A stretch of DNA of 64,000 bases from Zobellella iuensis (GCF_016746085.1 NZ_JAERTZ010000025.1:434001-498000), one strand, 5' to 3'; counted from the stretch's first letter, positions 46,676 to 57,258 are shown. Numbers and translations are program-made. The notes: generated by a model not told the origin, from the letters alone.

Positions 46676-48001
46676 TCAGGCCACCGCTTCGGCAATGTAA
46701 TGCGCCAATCGCCCCACCTGTGCCTGATCCGCCCCTTCCACCATGACCCGTATCAAGGGCTCGGTCCCAGACTTGCGTAACAGGACTCGCCCCGCTCCCG
46801 CCAGCTCGGCTTCGGCCTCGACCACCCGGCGTTGCACCTCGCTGCTGGCCAAAGGGTCGCTGCCGGCGTCAAAACGCACATTCACCAGTACCTGGGGGAA
46901 CAGAATTAACTCACCGCGCAGCGCCTGCAGGCTACGACGATCGCCAACCATGGCCCGTAATACCTGCAATGCGGCCACGATGCCATCCCCGGTGGTATTG
47001 TGATCCAGGCTGATAATATGGCCGGAATTTTCCCCCCCCAGTTTCCAGCCGTACTCTTTCAACAATTCCAGCACATAGCGATCGCCCACCTTGGCCCGGG
47101 CAAAAGGAATACCCCGCTTGGCCAGAGCCAGCTCCAATGCCATGTTGCTCATCAGGGTCCCGACCACGCCGCCCCCCAGGGTGCCCCGCTGGTGGGCATC
47201 CCGCGCCATGATGTAGAGTACTTCATCGCCATCGACCAGGGCACCGGTATGATCCACCATCATCAGTCGGTCACCGTCGCCATCGAAGGCGATGCCCAGA
47301 TCGGCCTTGTGTGACAGTACCGCTTCGATCAGCGCCTGGGGCGCGGTGGAGCCGACCTTGTCGTTGATGTTGAAACCGTTGGGCTGAACACCGGTACGGA
47401 TCACCTGTGCTCCCAGCTCTTCGAATACCGCCGGGGCGATATGGTAGGTGGCGCCATGAGCACAGTCGATGACCACTTTCAGGCCGTCCAGGTGCATCTC
47501 GGACGGGAAAGTGCTCTTGCAGAATTCAATATAACGCCCGGCGGCATCGTTGATCCGCGTGGCCTTGCCCAATTGCTCCGATGGCACGCAGTCCATCGGC
47601 TGTTCAAGCAGAGCCTCGATGGCCAGCTCCACCTCATCCGGCAGCTTGGTGCCGTCATGGGAGAAAAACTTGATGCCGTTATCGTAATAGGGATTATGGG
47701 AGGCGCTGATCACGATACCGGCTTCGGCCCGGAAAGTCCGGGTCAGATAGGCGATGGCCGGCGTCGGCATGGGGCCCAGCAGCGCGGCCTGCAGGCCCGC
47801 TGCGGACAACCCCGCTTCCAGTGCCGATTCCAGCATGTAACCGGAAACCCGGGTGTCCTTGCCGATCAGCACCTTCCTGGTGCCGGTTTGCGACAACACC
47901 TTTCCCGCCGCCCAGCCCAGTTTCATCACGAACTCGGGGGTAATGGGATAGTCCCCTACCCGGCCGCGTATACCGTCGGTGCCAAAATATTTTCTGCTCA
48001 T
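46676..48001 (-). CDS. glmM: Phosphoglucosamine mutase
   Basis: 441 residues (E. coli 445). [16 protein letters not shown] opens the alpha-D-phosphohexomutase fold. The phospho-Ser is in [17 protein letters not shown] (~98-114). The Mg loop is [16 protein letters not shown] (~240-255; DGDGDR), EXSGH here as [19 protein letters not shown] (~322-340), and the C-terminal phosphate loop [15 protein letters not shown] (~414-428). It converts glucosamine-6-P to -1-P for UDP-GlcNAc and the cell wall. Five bases follow folP. Confidence 0.98.
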   Translation of the reverse strand: MSRKYFGTDGIRGRVGDYPITPEFVMKLGWAAGKVLSQTGTRKVLIGKDTRVSGYMLESALEAGLSAAGLQAALLGPMPTPAIAYLTRTFRAEAGIVISASHNPYYDNGIKFFSHDGTKLPDEVELAIEALLEQPMDCVPSEQLGKATRINDAAGRYIEFCKSTFPSEMHLDGLKVVIDCAHGATYHIAPAVFEELGAQVIRTGVQPNGFNINDKVGSTAPQALIEAVLSHKADLGIAFDGDGDRLMMVDHTGALVDGDEVLYIMARDAHQRGTLGGGVVGTLMSNMALELALAKRGIPFARAKVGDRYVLELLKEYGWKLGGENSGHIISLDHNTTGDGIVAALQVLRAMVGDRRSLQALRGELILFPQVLVNVRFDAGSDPLASSEVQRRVVEAEAELAGAGRVLLRKSGTEPLIRVMVEGADQAQVGRLAHYIAEAVA

Positions 48002-48006
48002 CTATG

Positions 48007-48840
48007 TTATCCCTGATAATGTGCGGCCTGTTGCCATACCCGTACGGCATCGGCCATCGCTTTTACATCGTGCACCCGTACTATGCGCGCGCCCTGGCCG
48101 ATGGCGAAGAGGTGTGCCGCCAGGCCGCCGGCCAGCCGCTCATCCAGCGCCCGGTCCAGCAATTGCCCCAACATGGACTTGCGCGACATGCCCACCAGCA
48201 ACGGCAGCGCCAACTGCTGCAGCCGGCCGAGGCGCCCCAGCAGTTCGTAGTTGTGCTCGAGCGACTTGCCAAAACCGTAACCGGGATCCAGGCAAAGCCT
48301 TGAGCGCGGGATCCCCGCCGCCACACAGGCCTGTACCCGCTCCTGCAGAAAGGCGCCGACCTCGGCGGTCACGTCCCGGTAGTCGGGCGCCTGCTGCATG
48401 GTCCTGGGTTGCCCCTGCATATGCATCAGGCACACCGCAGCCCCGCTGTCGGCCGCTACCTGCAAGGCGCCCGGCTCACGCAAGGCACGGATGTCGTTGA
48501 TCAGATCGGCGCCGGCCGCGACCGCGGCACGCATCACCGCCGCCTTGCTGGTATCGATCGAAATCCAGCAGTCCAGCTCGGCCCGCAGTCGTTCGATGAT
48601 CGGCAGCACCCGCTCCAGCTCCTGTTGCTCGGCAACCGCGTCGGCCCCCGGCCGCGTCGACTCGCCGCCCACATCGATGATGGTAGCGCCATCGTCGACC
48701 ATCTGCCGGGCATGACGCAGGGCCGCGTCTTCGGCGACGAAACGTCCACCGTCGGAGAAGGAGTCGGGCGTAAGATTGAGGATGCCCATGATCTGGGGTG
48801 ACGATAAATCCAGGCTTCTGGATGAACTTGATAACAGCAT
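48007..48840 (-). CDS. folP: Dihydropteroate synthase
   Basis: 277 residues (E. coli 282). IMGILNLTPDSFSDGG (~17-32) is pterin-binding site 1, DVGGESTRPGA (~56-66) site 2; INDIRALR, LMHMQGQPRTMQ, LDPGYGFGKSLEHN (~200-213) and VGMSRKSMLG (~232-241) follow. It condenses dihydropterin-PP with p-aminobenzoate and is the sulfonamide target. It lies after ftsH, but a strong terminator hairpin stands 26 bases before the ATG, so an own promoter or read-through is needed. Confidence 0.97.
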   Translation of the reverse strand: MLLSSSSRSLDLSSPQIMGILNLTPDSFSDGGRFVAEDAALRHARQMVDDGATIIDVGGESTRPGADAVAEQQELERVLPIIERLRAELDCWISIDTSKAAVMRAAVAAGADLINDIRALREPGALQVAADSGAAVCLMHMQGQPRTMQQAPDYRDVTAEVGAFLQERVQACVAAGIPRSRLCLDPGYGFGKSLEHNYELLGRLGRLQQLALPLLVGMSRKSMLGQLLDRALDERLAGGLAAHLFAIGQGARIVRVHDVKAMADAVRVWQQAAHYQG

Positions 48841-48856
48841 AAACAGCGGGTTCCCA

Positions 48857-48894
48857 AAAATAAAAAAGCCCCGGACTGGTGACGTCCGGGGCTT
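48857..48894 (-). terminator. Intrinsic terminator between ftsH and folP
   Basis: AAGCCCCGGAC-N7-GTCCGGGGCTT (48866-48894); on the minus strand followed by TTTTTATTTTT. 16 bases after the ftsH stop. Confidence 0.92.
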
Positions 48895-48910
48895 AATTTA
48901 TCACAAAAAC

Positions 48911-50860
48911 TCAGTTGCTGGTGGCATCACCAGGCTTATTCAGATCCGGTGAGGCAGACTTGGTCTCATCCGCCGGCTCTCCTTTTTTGTCATCGGAGCT
49001 GGCGGCGGGTCCCTGCGGCTTGTCATCCGGCTCGTCTTTCCAATCTGCCGGAGCCCGCACTTCCCGCCGCGCCATCAGATCATCAATCTGTTTGGCATCG
49101 ATGGTTTCGTACTTCATCAGTGCGTCCTTCATGGCGTGCAGGACATCGATGTTATCCATCAGGATCTGCTTGGCTCGCTGGAAGTTGCGCTCGATCACAT
49201 CCTTCACTTCGGCGTCGATGGCCTTGGCGGTTTCATCGGACATGTGCTTGACCTTGGCCGCGGTGCGCCCGAGGAAGACTTCGCCTTCTTCATCCGCATA
49301 CAGCAAGGGACCCAGTTTCTCCGACAGGCCCCACTGGGTCACCATCTTGTGGGCAATCTCGGTGGCCCGCTCGATGTCGTTGGAAGCACCGGTGGTGACC
49401 TTGTCGAAACCGTAGATGATCTCTTCCGCCAGGCGGCCGCCATAGAGGCTGGAGATCATCGACTCCAGGTGTTGTTTGCTGTAGCTGAAGCGATCCTGCT
49501 CCGGCAGGTACATGGTGACCCCCAGGGCCCGGCCACGGGGAATGATGGACACCTTGTACACGGGATCGTGCTCGGGCACCACGCGGCCGACGATGGCATG
49601 GCCGGCTTCGTGATAGGCGGTCATCTCCTTCTCGGACTCCGACATCACCATGGAACGACGCTCGGCGCCCATCATGATCTTGTCCTTGGCCTTTTCGAAC
49701 TCTTCCATGGACACCAGGCGACGGGCGGAACGAGCCGCAAACAGCGCCGCTTCGTTGACCAGGTTGGCCAGGTCGGCCCCGCTGAAGCCGGGAGTACCAC
49801 GGGCAATCACGCTGGCATTGACGTCGTCGGCCAGGGGCACCCGACGCATGTGTACCTTGAGGATCTGTTCCCGGCCGCGTACGTCGGGCAGCCCCACCAC
49901 CACCTGGCGGTCGAACCGGCCGGGACGCAGCAAGGCCGGATCCAGCACGTCGGGTCGGTTGGTGGCGGCGATAACGATAACGCCCTCGTTACCTTCGAAA
50001 CCGTCCATTTCCACCAGCATCTGGTTCAGGGTCTGCTCCCGCTCGTCATGACCACCGCCCAGACCGGCACCACGCTGGCGACCAACGGCATCTATCTCAT
50101 CGATAAAGACGATACAGGGCGCCGATTTCTTGGCCTGTTCGAACATGTCACGCACCCGCGAGGCACCCACACCCACGAACATTTCGACAAAGTCGGAGCC
50201 GGAAATGGTGAAGAAGGGCACCTTGGCTTCCCCGGCGATGGCTTTGGCCAGCAGGGTTTTACCGGTACCGGGAGGCCCCACCAGCAAGATACCGGTAGGA
50301 ATGCGGCCACCCAGCTTCTGGAAGCGGCTGGGGTCGCGCAGATAATCCACCAGTTCTTTCACGTCCTCTTTGGCCTCATCGCAGCCGGCCACGTCGGCAA
50401 AGGTGGTTTTGACCTGATCTTCGCTCATCAGCCGCGCCCGGCTCTTACCGAAGGTCATGGCGCCCTTGCCGCCGCCGCCCTGCATCTGACGCATGAAGAA
50501 AATCCAGACCCCGATCAGCAGCAGCATGGGGAACCAGGAAATAAAGATCGACGTCAGCAGGCTCGGCTCTTCGGGTTTTTCACCCACCACGCGGACGTTG
50601 TTGTTCAGCAGGTCGTTCAGCAGCTGAGGATCTTCCGAAGGCATGATGGTGGTGAAACGATCACCGCTGCGCTTGACACCGTTGATGGTCTTGCCATCCA
50701 TACGGACTTCACGTATCTGCCCTTGGGCTACTTCCTGCACAAAGGTGGTATAGTCCGTCTGGCGTCCGCTCGGCTCACTCGGGCTAAAGCTCTGGAAAAC
50801 CGACATTAACACCACGGCTATGACCAACCACAGGATCAAATTCTTCGCCATGTCACTCAA
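48911..50860 (-). CDS. ftsH: ATP-dependent zinc metalloprotease FtsH
   Basis: 649 residues (E. coli 644). TM1 [19 protein letters not shown] (~6-24) and TM2 [19 protein letters not shown]-like (~102-121) enclose a periplasmic domain. [19 protein letters not shown] (~194-209), [12 protein letters not shown], second region of homology RPGRFDRQV. Zinc site HEAGH (~420) and an Asp further on. It degrades membrane proteins, LpxC and sigma-32. The start TTG 50860 (SDMAKNL) has GAGG eight bases upstream; ATG 50851 (MAKNL) is an alternative. Follows rlmE by 44 bases. Confidence 0.98.
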   Translation of the reverse strand: MSDMAKNLILWLVIAVVLMSVFQSFSPSEPSGRQTDYTTFVQEVAQGQIREVRMDGKTINGVKRSGDRFTTIMPSEDPQLLNDLLNNNVRVVGEKPEEPSLLTSIFISWFPMLLLIGVWIFFMRQMQGGGGKGAMTFGKSRARLMSEDQVKTTFADVAGCDEAKEDVKELVDYLRDPSRFQKLGGRIPTGILLVGPPGTGKTLLAKAIAGEAKVPFFTISGSDFVEMFVGVGASRVRDMFEQAKKSAPCIVFIDEIDAVGRQRGAGLGGGHDEREQTLNQMLVEMDGFEGNEGVIVIAATNRPDVLDPALLRPGRFDRQVVVGLPDVRGREQILKVHMRRVPLADDVNASVIARGTPGFSGADLANLVNEAALFAARSARRLVSMEEFEKAKDKIMMGAERRSMVMSESEKEMTAYHEAGHAIVGRVVPEHDPVYKVSIIPRGRALGVTMYLPEQDRFSYSKQHLESMISSLYGGRLAEEIIYGFDKVTTGASNDIERATEIAHKMVTQWGLSEKLGPLLYADEEGEVFLGRTAAKVKHMSDETAKAIDAEVKDVIERNFQRAKQILMDNIDVLHAMKDALMKYETIDAKQIDDLMARREVRAPADWKDEPDDKPQGPAASSDDKKGEPADETKSASPDLNKPGDATSN

Positions 50861-50904
50861 ATTACTAACCTCACCGGCTGACAGTTTATGACTCGGACAG
50901 GGTA

Positions 50905-51534
50905 CTACAGTTTAAAACCTGTAGCCACAATGTAGACTTCCCGTGAGCGGGGCCGCGACGAGTCGGGCTTTCTCACCTTGACCACACCGAAAGACCGGCG
51001 AACTTCCAGAAGGAATTCATCGAAGCCGGCTCCCTGAAATACTTTAACCACAAAACTTCCCTGGGGGGCCAATACCTGTCGGCACATATCCAGCGCCAGC
51101 TCCACCAGATACATGGACCTGGGCTGGTCCACCTCGGGTGTGCCGCTCATGTTGGGGGCCATGTCCGACAGCACCACATCCACCTTGGCGTCACCCACCC
51201 GCTCCAGCAGGGCACCCAGCACCGCTTCCTCGCGGAAGTCGCCCTGCAGGAAATCGACGCCGGCGATAGGATCCATCGGCAGTATGTCGCAGGCGATGAC
51301 CTTGCCCTGCTGGCCCACCTGCTCCACCGCATACTGGCTCCAGCCACCGGGTGCGGCCCCCAGATCCACCACCGTCATCCCCTGTCTGAGCAGGCGATCC
51401 CGGCCCTGTAATTCTTCAAGTTTAAACACGGCACGCGAGCGCAGGCCTTTTTTTTGTGCCTGTTGCACATATTTATCGTCAAAATGCTCTTTAAGCCAGC
51501 GCGTTGAGCTGGCCGAGCGTTTTTTCTTACCCAT
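50905..51534 (-). CDS. rlmE: 23S rRNA (uridine(2552)-2'-O)-methyltransferase
   Basis: 209 residues (E. coli 209). [34 protein letters not shown] (parts) has the catalytic Lys; [20 protein letters not shown] (~54-73) is the SAM site; [12 protein letters not shown] (~119-130) holds the catalytic Asp; [13 protein letters not shown] the second Lys. It methylates U2552 in the ribosomal A loop and is heat-shock induced in E. coli. Upstream of ftsH as in enterics, divergent from yhbY. Confidence 0.98.
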   Translation of the reverse strand: MGKKKRSASSTRWLKEHFDDKYVQQAQKKGLRSRAVFKLEELQGRDRLLRQGMTVVDLGAAPGGWSQYAVEQVGQQGKVIACDILPMDPIAGVDFLQGDFREEAVLGALLERVGDAKVDVVLSDMAPNMSGTPEVDQPRSMYLVELALDMCRQVLAPQGSFVVKVFQGAGFDEFLLEVRRSFGVVKVRKPDSSRPRSREVYIVATGFKL

Positions 51535-51552
51535 TAAATTATCGCTCTGCTA

Positions 51553-51582
51553 TTACCATTGAAGCCTAGATGGGGGTACAAT
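51553..51582 (+). promoter_or_regulatory. Candidate yhbY promoter
   Basis: TTACCA (51553-51558), an 18-base spacer and TACAAT (51577-51582); the -10 lies between GGGGG and CCCCC. 38 bases before the yhbY ATG. Confidence 0.4.
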
Positions 51583-51619
51583 GGCCCCCTTTCAACCTAT
51601 TTAACTGAAGCATTTTGCA

Positions 51620-51916
51620 ATGACCCTGAATAATAAGCAAAGACAATACCTCAAGGGACTGGCCCACAGCCTGAAGCCGGTGGTATTGCTTGGCCAGCAT
51701 GGCCTGACCGAAGGCGTACTGGCCGAAATCGACCTGGCCCTGAATTTCCATGAACTGATCAAGGTCAAGGTTGCCGCCGAAGACAGGGAAGTCAAAACGC
51801 TGATCATGGACGCCATCGTGCGCGAAACCGGTGCGGTCAAGGTACAGACCATAGGTCATATCCTGACCCTGTACCGCCCCAGCGAGCAGAAGAAGATCAC
51901 CCTGCCCAAAGCCTGA
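51620..51916 (+). CDS. yhbY: YhbY, CRM-domain ribosome-assembly RNA-binding protein
   Basis: 98 residues (E. coli 97). TLNNKQRQYLKGLAHSLKPVVLLGQHGLTEGVL (parts) has the conserved KPVV-GQ-GLT pattern; ALNFHELIKVKVAAEDREVK and GHILTLYRPS complete the CRM (IF3-C-like) fold. It associates with pre-50S subunits. Divergent from rlmE, as in E. coli. Confidence 0.96.
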   Translation: MTLNNKQRQYLKGLAHSLKPVVLLGQHGLTEGVLAEIDLALNFHELIKVKVAAEDREVKTLIMDAIVRETGAVKVQTIGHILTLYRPSEQKKITLPKA

Positions 51917-52072
51917 GTGTCCCAGGGTCGGTTCATCCGGCCCGTCTTGCTGGCCCAGGTTTCCGCTCATGCCTCCCTATCTCCTTATCCCCTTTGAATT
52001 ATTTCCCTTTCGAGCTGTTATCCGGCAGGCTGGAGGATAATACTATTAGCATTTAGCCACGGTGTGATTGCC

Positions 52073-52672
52073 ATGCCCGCCCACAGATACCTGACCGATG
52101 AAGAGCTACAACTGCTGAACGAACTGTATCAGCAGGATCAGCCGGAAGCCCTGCTCAGCCTGACCATGGCCATCGACGCCAATATCAGGCCCCTGCTCGA
52201 ACAGGCATCACACCTGGAGCTAAAACTGGAGCTAGGAAACGTCAAGCTGCATTTTCCGGTCACCCTCAAACACCAGGTGGCCACCGAAGAGCAGGCGGAA
52301 TTGAGCCCCCCCAGCATCATTACCGACGGCTTCCACCCCCGCGCCTGGCGTCTGCCCAGCCCGCAGGATCTGCAGCTGTACCAAGCCAACGGCAGGCCCC
52401 TGGCCGCCGAAATCCGCGATCTGTCGATCAACGGCATGCGGCTGCTGTCCCGCCGCTGCCTGTTCAGATCGCAACCAAGCAAGAAGGTACTGCTAAAACT
52501 GGGCCAGGAGCAGGTGCTGGCGCTCAGGCTGCAGCTGGTGCGCCAGCACAAGGGGCGACATTTCTGGCTGACGGCGGTCCAGTTTGAACTGGCCATGGCC
52601 GACCGTATGGCCCTGTCGGACTTCGTATTCAGAGGCTTTCTGCAGGAGATAAACAAAAGACAGCAGGAATAA
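52073..52672 (+). CDS. PilZ-domain-like protein
   Basis: 199 residues. The N-terminal helical part (YLTDEELQLLNELYQQDQ) has no known motif. The C-terminal half holds RPLAAEIRDLSINGMRLLSRR (parts, ~108-127) with the D/N-x-S-x-x-G element of PilZ, and LKLGQEQVLALRLQLVRQH, VQFELAMADRMALSDFVF later. A c-di-GMP-binding role would need the RxxxR element; the Arg residues before DLSINGMR (RAWR, RPLAAE) are only partly suitable, so binding is doubtful. ATG 52073 is taken; GTG 52064 is an alternative. No Shine-Dalgarno is clear. Convergent with greA. An EAL-domain gene lies elsewhere in the window. Confidence 0.65.
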   Translation: MPAHRYLTDEELQLLNELYQQDQPEALLSLTMAIDANIRPLLEQASHLELKLELGNVKLHFPVTLKHQVATEEQAELSPPSIITDGFHPRAWRLPSPQDLQLYQANGRPLAAEIRDLSINGMRLLSRRCLFRSQPSKKVLLKLGQEQVLALRLQLVRQHKGRHFWLTAVQFELAMADRMALSDFVFRGFLQEINKRQQE

Positions 52673-52707
52673 CCGGCTGTCTCTTTCGTCGAGGGTCGGG
52701 ATCGAAG

Positions 52708-53184
52708 TTACAGATATTCTACCTTGAGGATTTCGTATTCCACGTCGCCGGAAGGTGTCTTGACGATGGCCACATCGTCCTCTTCCTTGCCGATCAGGGC
52801 GCGGGCGATCGGGGAATTCACGGAAATCAGGTTGGCCTTGATATCCGATTCGTCGTCACCCACCACCCGGTAGGTGATCTCCTTTTCGTCGTCCACCTTG
52901 AACAGGGTCACGGTCGCCCCGAAGATCACCTTGCCGCTGTTGGGCAGCTTGGTAATATCGATGATCTGGGCATTGGACAACTTGGCTTCAATTTCCTGGA
53001 TACGACCTTCGCAGAATCCCTGCTGCTCACGGGCGGCGTGATATTCGGCGTTTTCTTTCAGATCGCCATGCTCACGGGCATCGGCAATGGCTTCGATAAT
53101 TTGCGGGCGACGCACAGACTTCAGGTAGTCCAGTTCTTCACGCAGTCTCTGCGCACCGCGGATGGTCATCGGTGTTTGCTTCAT
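52708..53184 (-). CDS. greA: Transcription elongation factor GreA
   Basis: 158 residues, as E. coli. N-terminal coiled coil ([50 protein letters not shown], parts) with the tip acidic [14 protein letters not shown] that reaches the polymerase active site; C-terminal FKBP-like domain ([48 protein letters not shown]). It rescues backtracked RNA polymerase. Its leader has a terminator-like hairpin. Confidence 0.98.
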   Translation of the reverse strand: MKQTPMTIRGAQRLREELDYLKSVRRPQIIEAIADAREHGDLKENAEYHAAREQQGFCEGRIQEIEAKLSNAQIIDITKLPNSGKVIFGATVTLFKVDDEKEITYRVVGDDESDIKANLISVNSPIARALIGKEEDDVAIVKTPSGDVEYEILKVEYL

Positions 53185-53210
53185 AGTGGAAACCTGGTTC
53201 CTTTACCAAA

Positions 53211-53252
53211 CGATAAAACAACGAAAGCCCTACCGGAAAACGGCATAGGGCT
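53211..53252 (-). promoter_or_regulatory. Attenuator-like hairpin in the greA leader
   Basis: Minus strand AGCCCTA-TG-CCG-TTTTC-CGG-TAGGGCT (53226-53252), followed by TTTCGTTGTTTTATC; 40 bases before the greA ATG. A -10-like TATGAT lies just upstream (53256-53261). Position and shape recall the leader of E. coli greA, which yields the short RNA GraL. Confidence 0.55.
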
Positions 53253-53277
53253 CGTATCATATAATCCGCTTCAGCCG

Positions 53278-53303
53278 CTGGGCTGTTGTTTCAAACAGCC
53301 CAG
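53278..53303 (-). terminator. Hairpin after dnaJ
   Basis: CTGGGCTGTT-N6-AACAGCCCAG, 16 bases after the dnaJ stop. No T-run follows on the minus strand, so termination may be inefficient or factor-dependent. Confidence 0.55.
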
Positions 53304-53318
53304 ACTAATACAGTGGAC

Positions 53319-54452
53319 TCAGCGGGTCAAATCATCGAAGAAGCGTTTCACGCCTTCGAAAAAGCCTTCCGACTTGGGTCTGTGCTTCTTGGCCGCCAGG
53401 CCGCCACAGGAGTCCTCGAGCTGGCGCAACAGCTCTTTCTGCTCATCGGTCAGGTTGACGGGCGTTTCAATATAGACTTTGCACACCAGATCGCCCAGCA
53501 GGCCGTTGCGGGCCGAGCGCACCCCTTTGCCCTTGAGCCGGAACATGCGTCCGGTCTGGGTTTCCGCCGGGATCTTGAGCTTGACCCGGCCGTCCAGGGT
53601 CGGCACTTCCACCTCGCCGCCCAGGGCCGCGGAGGTATAGCTTATCGGCACTTCGCAATAGAGGTTGTTGCCGTCACGCACGAAGATATCGTGTTCACGC
53701 ACATGCACCTGGACATAGAGATCACCGGCAGGCGCACCGGCCTCCCCCGCCTCCCCTTCACCGGACAGGCGGATACGGTCACCGGTATCCACCCCGGACG
53801 GGATCTTGACCGACAGGGTCTTGGTCTTCTGGTAACGGCCCTCGCCATGGCACTTATGGCAGGGGTCGGTGATGATTTTGCCCTTGCCGCGACAATGGGG
53901 ACAGGGCTGCTGCACGGTAAAAAAGCCCTGGCGCATCTGTACCTGGCCGTGGCCATGGCAGGTAGGACAGGTCTTGGCCTGGGTGCCGGGCTTGGCGCCA
54001 CTGCCGTCACAGACGTCACAACCGACCAGGGTCGGTACCTTGATCTCTTTGGTGACGCCCCGCACCGCTTCTTCCAGCGTCAGTTCCATGTTGTAGCGCA
54101 GATCGGCACCACGGGCCGCCCGCTGCTGCCGGCGCTGACCGCCACCGAAGATATCACCGAACACATCGCCGAAAATATCACTGAAATCGGCACCGGCTCC
54201 GCCAAAACCATGACCGCCCTGCTGGCCGTCCACGCCGGCATGGCCGAACTGATCATAGGCCGCCCGCTTCTGGCTGTCGGTCAGTATTTCATAAGCCTCG
54301 GTGGCTTCCTTGAACTTGTCGCCCGCATCCGCATCTTCTTTGTTGCGATCCGGGTGATATTTCATCGCCATCCGCTTGTAGGCTTTCTTGATTTCGCGCT
54401 CATCGGCTCCCTTGGAAACCCCGAGCACTTCATAATAATCTCGTTTCGACAT
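53319..54452 (-). CDS. dnaJ: Co-chaperone DnaJ
   Basis: 377 residues (E. coli 376). J domain ([35 protein letters not shown], parts; HPD at ~33-35), Gly/Phe-rich region ([23 protein letters not shown], parts), four CxxCxGxG zinc motifs ([42 protein letters not shown]) and C-terminal client-binding domains. It delivers clients to DnaK and stimulates ATP hydrolysis. It follows dnaK after 92 bases with a GC-rich hairpin. Confidence 0.98.
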   Translation of the reverse strand: MSKRDYYEVLGVSKGADEREIKKAYKRMAMKYHPDRNKEDADAGDKFKEATEAYEILTDSQKRAAYDQFGHAGVDGQQGGHGFGGAGADFSDIFGDVFGDIFGGGQRRQQRAARGADLRYNMELTLEEAVRGVTKEIKVPTLVGCDVCDGSGAKPGTQAKTCPTCHGHGQVQMRQGFFTVQQPCPHCRGKGKIITDPCHKCHGEGRYQKTKTLSVKIPSGVDTGDRIRLSGEGEAGEAGAPAGDLYVQVHVREHDIFVRDGNNLYCEVPISYTSAALGGEVEVPTLDGRVKLKIPAETQTGRMFRLKGKGVRSARNGLLGDLVCKVYIETPVNLTDEQKELLRQLEDSCGGLAAKKHRPKSEGFFEGVKRFFDDLTR

Positions 54453-54488
54453 AGGCTACTAGCTTACCTGAGTCCTAATTACACAAAG

Positions 54489-54514
54489 GCGGGCGTTGGA
54501 GTCCCAACGCCCGC
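54489..54514 (-). terminator. Hairpin between dnaK and dnaJ
   Basis: GCGGGCGTTGG-N4-CCAACGCCCGC, an 11-bp perfect stem. On the minus strand CTTTGTGTAATT follows. It could reduce dnaJ expression relative to dnaK. Confidence 0.6.
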
Positions 54515-54544
54515 ACTGTCAGCGTCAATGCGCCGGGTTGACCA

Positions 54545-56467
54545 TTACTTCTTGTCGTCTTTCACTTCTTCAAACTCGGCGTCAACCACGTCGTCATCGG
54601 CCTTGTTGCCGCCTTCCTGGGCTCCGCCCGCATCGTGCGCCTGAGCCTGGGCCTTGGCCTGAGCCGCCTCCATCAGCTTCTGGGACACCTCCAGCAACGC
54701 CTGTTGCTTGGCCTCGATCTCGGCCTTCTCCTCACCGCGAACGGCGCTTTCCAGGGCACTCAGGGCCGACTCGATGGCGCTCTTGTCGTTGGCGGCCAGG
54801 GCATCACCGGCTTCCTCCAGCTGCTTGCGGGTGGCATGCACCAGGCCGTCGGCCTGGTTACGGGCCTGAACCAGCTCTTCGAACTTCTTGTCTTCCGCGG
54901 CGTTGGCCTCGGCCGCACGCACCATGGCTTCGATCTCCGCCTCGCTCAGGCCGGAAGAGGCCTGGATGGTGATCTTCTGCTCCTTGCCGGTGTCCTTGTC
55001 CTTGGCGGACACGTGCAGTATGCCGTCGGCATCGATGTCGAAGGTCACTTCGATCTGCGGCAGGCCGCGCGGCGCCGGGCGAATACCCTCCAGGTTGAAC
55101 TGGCCCAGCGACTTGTTGTCACCGGCACGTTTGCGTTCGCCCTGCAACACATGGATGGTCACCGCGGACTGATTGTCGTCGGCGGTGGAGAACACCTGGG
55201 ACTTTTTGGTCGGGATGGTGGTGTTCTTCTCGATCAGCGCGGTCATCACGCCGCCCATGGTTTCGATACCCAGCGACAGCGGGGTCACGTCGAGCAGCAG
55301 CACGTCTTTCTTGTCGCCGGACAGTACCGCGCCCTGAATGGCGGCGCCCACGGCCACGGCTTCATCCGGGTTCACGTCCTTGCGCGGCTCCTTGCCGAAG
55401 AAGTCGCTCACCGCTTTCTGTACCAGCGGCATCCGGGTCTGACCACCGACCAGGATAACGTCGTCGATATCGGATACGGACAGGCCGGCATCCTGCAGCG
55501 CGGTACGCACCGGCTCCAGGGACTTCTTGACCATGTCTTCCACCAGCGATTCCAGCTTGGCACGGGTCACCTTGATGTTCAGGTGCTTGGGCCCGGTGGC
55601 ATCGGCGGTGATGTAGGGCAGGTTGACTTCGGTCTGCTGGGCGGAGGACAGCTCGCACTTGGCTTTCTCCGCGGCTTCCTTCAGCCGCTGCAACGCCAGC
55701 ATGTCGTTACGCAGATCGAAGCCCTGCTCGCGCTTGAATTCCTCAACCAGGTAGGTGATCAGGCGGTTGTCGAAGTCCTCACCCCCCAGGTGGGTGTCAC
55801 CGTTGGTGGCCAGTACCTCAAAGGTTTTCTCACCGTCCATATCATCGATTTCGATGATGGAGATATCGAAGGTACCACCGCCCAGATCGTACACCGCCAC
55901 CTTGCGATCGCCCTGGGCCTTGTTCACGCCGTAGGCAAAGGCCGCCGCGGTCGGCTCGTTGATGATCCGTTTCACGTCCAGGCCGGCAATACGGCCAGCG
56001 TCCTTGGTGGCCTGACGCTGGGCGTCGTTGAAATAGGCCGGTACTGTGATAACGGCTTCTGTCACCGCTTCGCCGAGGTAGTCTTCGGCGGTTTTCTTCA
56101 TTTTTTTCAGCACTTCGGCAGAAATCTGCGGCGGAGCCATCTTCTTGTCTTTGACGGCCACCCAGGCATCGCCGTTGTCGGCACGGACGATGCTGAACGG
56201 CATGATCTTGATGTCACGCTGCACTTCTTCGTCTTCGAAGCGGCGGCCGATCAGGCGTTTGATGGCAAACAGGGTATTTTTGGGGTTGGTGACCGCCTGG
56301 CGCTTGGCCGGCTGGCCGACCAGGGTCTCGCCGTCATCGGTATAGGCGATGATGGAGGGAGTAGTACGAGTACCCTCGGCGTTTTCAATAACCCGCGGGG
56401 TATCCCCATCCAGGATGGCAACGCAAGAGTTGGTGGTACCCAGATCGATGCCGATGATTCTACCCAT
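54545..56467 (-). CDS. dnaK: Chaperone DnaK (Hsp70)
   Basis: 640 residues (E. coli 638). [18 protein letters not shown] starts the ATPase domain; [33 protein letters not shown] and [16 protein letters not shown] follow (parts). The linker reads [18 protein letters not shown]; the substrate domain covers ~390-605; the acidic C-terminal tail ([15 protein letters not shown]) binds co-factors. GGA precedes ATG 56467; the frame extends 15 bases more but lacks support. A sigma-32-type promoter lies ~70 bases upstream. Confidence 0.99.
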   Translation of the reverse strand: MGRIIGIDLGTTNSCVAILDGDTPRVIENAEGTRTTPSIIAYTDDGETLVGQPAKRQAVTNPKNTLFAIKRLIGRRFEDEEVQRDIKIMPFSIVRADNGDAWVAVKDKKMAPPQISAEVLKKMKKTAEDYLGEAVTEAVITVPAYFNDAQRQATKDAGRIAGLDVKRIINEPTAAAFAYGVNKAQGDRKVAVYDLGGGTFDISIIEIDDMDGEKTFEVLATNGDTHLGGEDFDNRLITYLVEEFKREQGFDLRNDMLALQRLKEAAEKAKCELSSAQQTEVNLPYITADATGPKHLNIKVTRAKLESLVEDMVKKSLEPVRTALQDAGLSVSDIDDVILVGGQTRMPLVQKAVSDFFGKEPRKDVNPDEAVAVGAAIQGAVLSGDKKDVLLLDVTPLSLGIETMGGVMTALIEKNTTIPTKKSQVFSTADDNQSAVTIHVLQGERKRAGDNKSLGQFNLEGIRPAPRGLPQIEVTFDIDADGILHVSAKDKDTGKEQKITIQASSGLSEAEIEAMVRAAEANAAEDKKFEELVQARNQADGLVHATRKQLEEAGDALAANDKSAIESALSALESAVRGEEKAEIEAKQQALLEVSQKLMEAAQAKAQAQAHDAGGAQEGGNKADDDVVDAEFEEVKDDKK

Positions 56468-56528
56468 AAAATCCTCTCTCAATATCTTAAATACGGTAAT
56501 AAGCGTTTGGTGTTTTGCTTTAGTGCCT

Positions 56529-56557
56529 ATATGTGGTTGCCGCTATCGGCTTTCAAG
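56529..56557 (-). promoter_or_regulatory. Sigma-32 (heat-shock) promoter of dnaK
   Basis: Minus strand CTTGAAA (56551-56557, with preceding C at 56558), 14-base spacer, CCACATAT (56529-56536), 7 of 8 to the consensus CCCCATNT. Confidence 0.85.
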
Positions 56558-56591
56558 ACAGGCATCACATTTTTTTGGCGGCCCCGGCGAC

Positions 56592-57194
56592 TCAGGCCTG
56601 GGTATCGATGGACGGGCCCTTGGCCACCATCACCATGGCGGGACGCAGCACCCGGCCGTTCAGTTCATAGCCCTTCATCATCACCGCCAGCACCGAGTTG
56701 GGCGCCACTTCGTTGCTCTCGACCATGCTCATGGCCTGATGCCTGTTGGGATCGAAGGGCTGGCCCAGGGGATCGATCTGCACCACGCCGAATTTTTCCA
56801 CCGTGCTGAGCAGGGATTTCAGGGTCAGCTCCACCCCTTCGCACACCGCCTTGAAGGCGTCGTTTTCCTTGTCGGTGTGCTCCAGCGCCCGCTCCAGGCT
56901 GTCGATGACCGGCAATAATTCACCGGCAAATTTTTCCAGGGCGAATTTCTGGGCTTTTTCCACGTCCTGGGCCGCGCGGCGGCGGATATTTTCCATCTCG
57001 GCCAGCGCCCGCAGGGTATTCTCTTTTTCGGTCTGGACATGAGCTTCGGCGTCTGCCAGCTTTTGTTCCAGCTCGGCTACATAAGCCGCATCCGGTGGGC
57101 TCGGCTCGGCATTCGCCGTGGCGTCGGTTTCTACCGTCAGCGGCTCCTGCTCGGCGGACTGCTCTGCCTCAACCTGGTGTTGTTTGCTGCTCAT
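56592..57194 (-). CDS. grpE: Nucleotide exchange factor GrpE
   Basis: 200 residues (E. coli 197). A long N-terminal helix ([42 protein letters not shown], parts, ~40-85), four-helix region ([22 protein letters not shown], parts) and beta domain ([22 protein letters not shown], parts; [16 protein letters not shown]). It releases ADP from DnaK. Separated from dnaK by 124 bases with its own heat-shock promoter; divergent from nadK, as in E. coli. Confidence 0.98.
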   Translation of the reverse strand: MSSKQHQVEAEQSAEQEPLTVETDATANAEPSPPDAAYVAELEQKLADAEAHVQTEKENTLRALAEMENIRRRAAQDVEKAQKFALEKFAGELLPVIDSLERALEHTDKENDAFKAVCEGVELTLKSLLSTVEKFGVVQIDPLGQPFDPNRHQAMSMVESNEVAPNSVLAVMMKGYELNGRVLRPAMVMVAKGPSIDTQA

Positions 57195-57230
57195 GTTGTC
57201 TCCCGTCTGTGTTAACCAACTTTGTGCCTA

Positions 57231-57258
57231 ATATGGGGGCTGCCGGGACAATTTCAAG
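57231..57258 (-). promoter_or_regulatory. Sigma-32 (heat-shock) promoter of grpE
   Basis: Minus strand CTTGAAA (57252-57258 plus the C at 57259-side), 13-base spacer and CCCCATAT (57231-57238), an exact match to CCCCATNT. 37 bases upstream of the grpE ATG. Confidence 0.92.
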
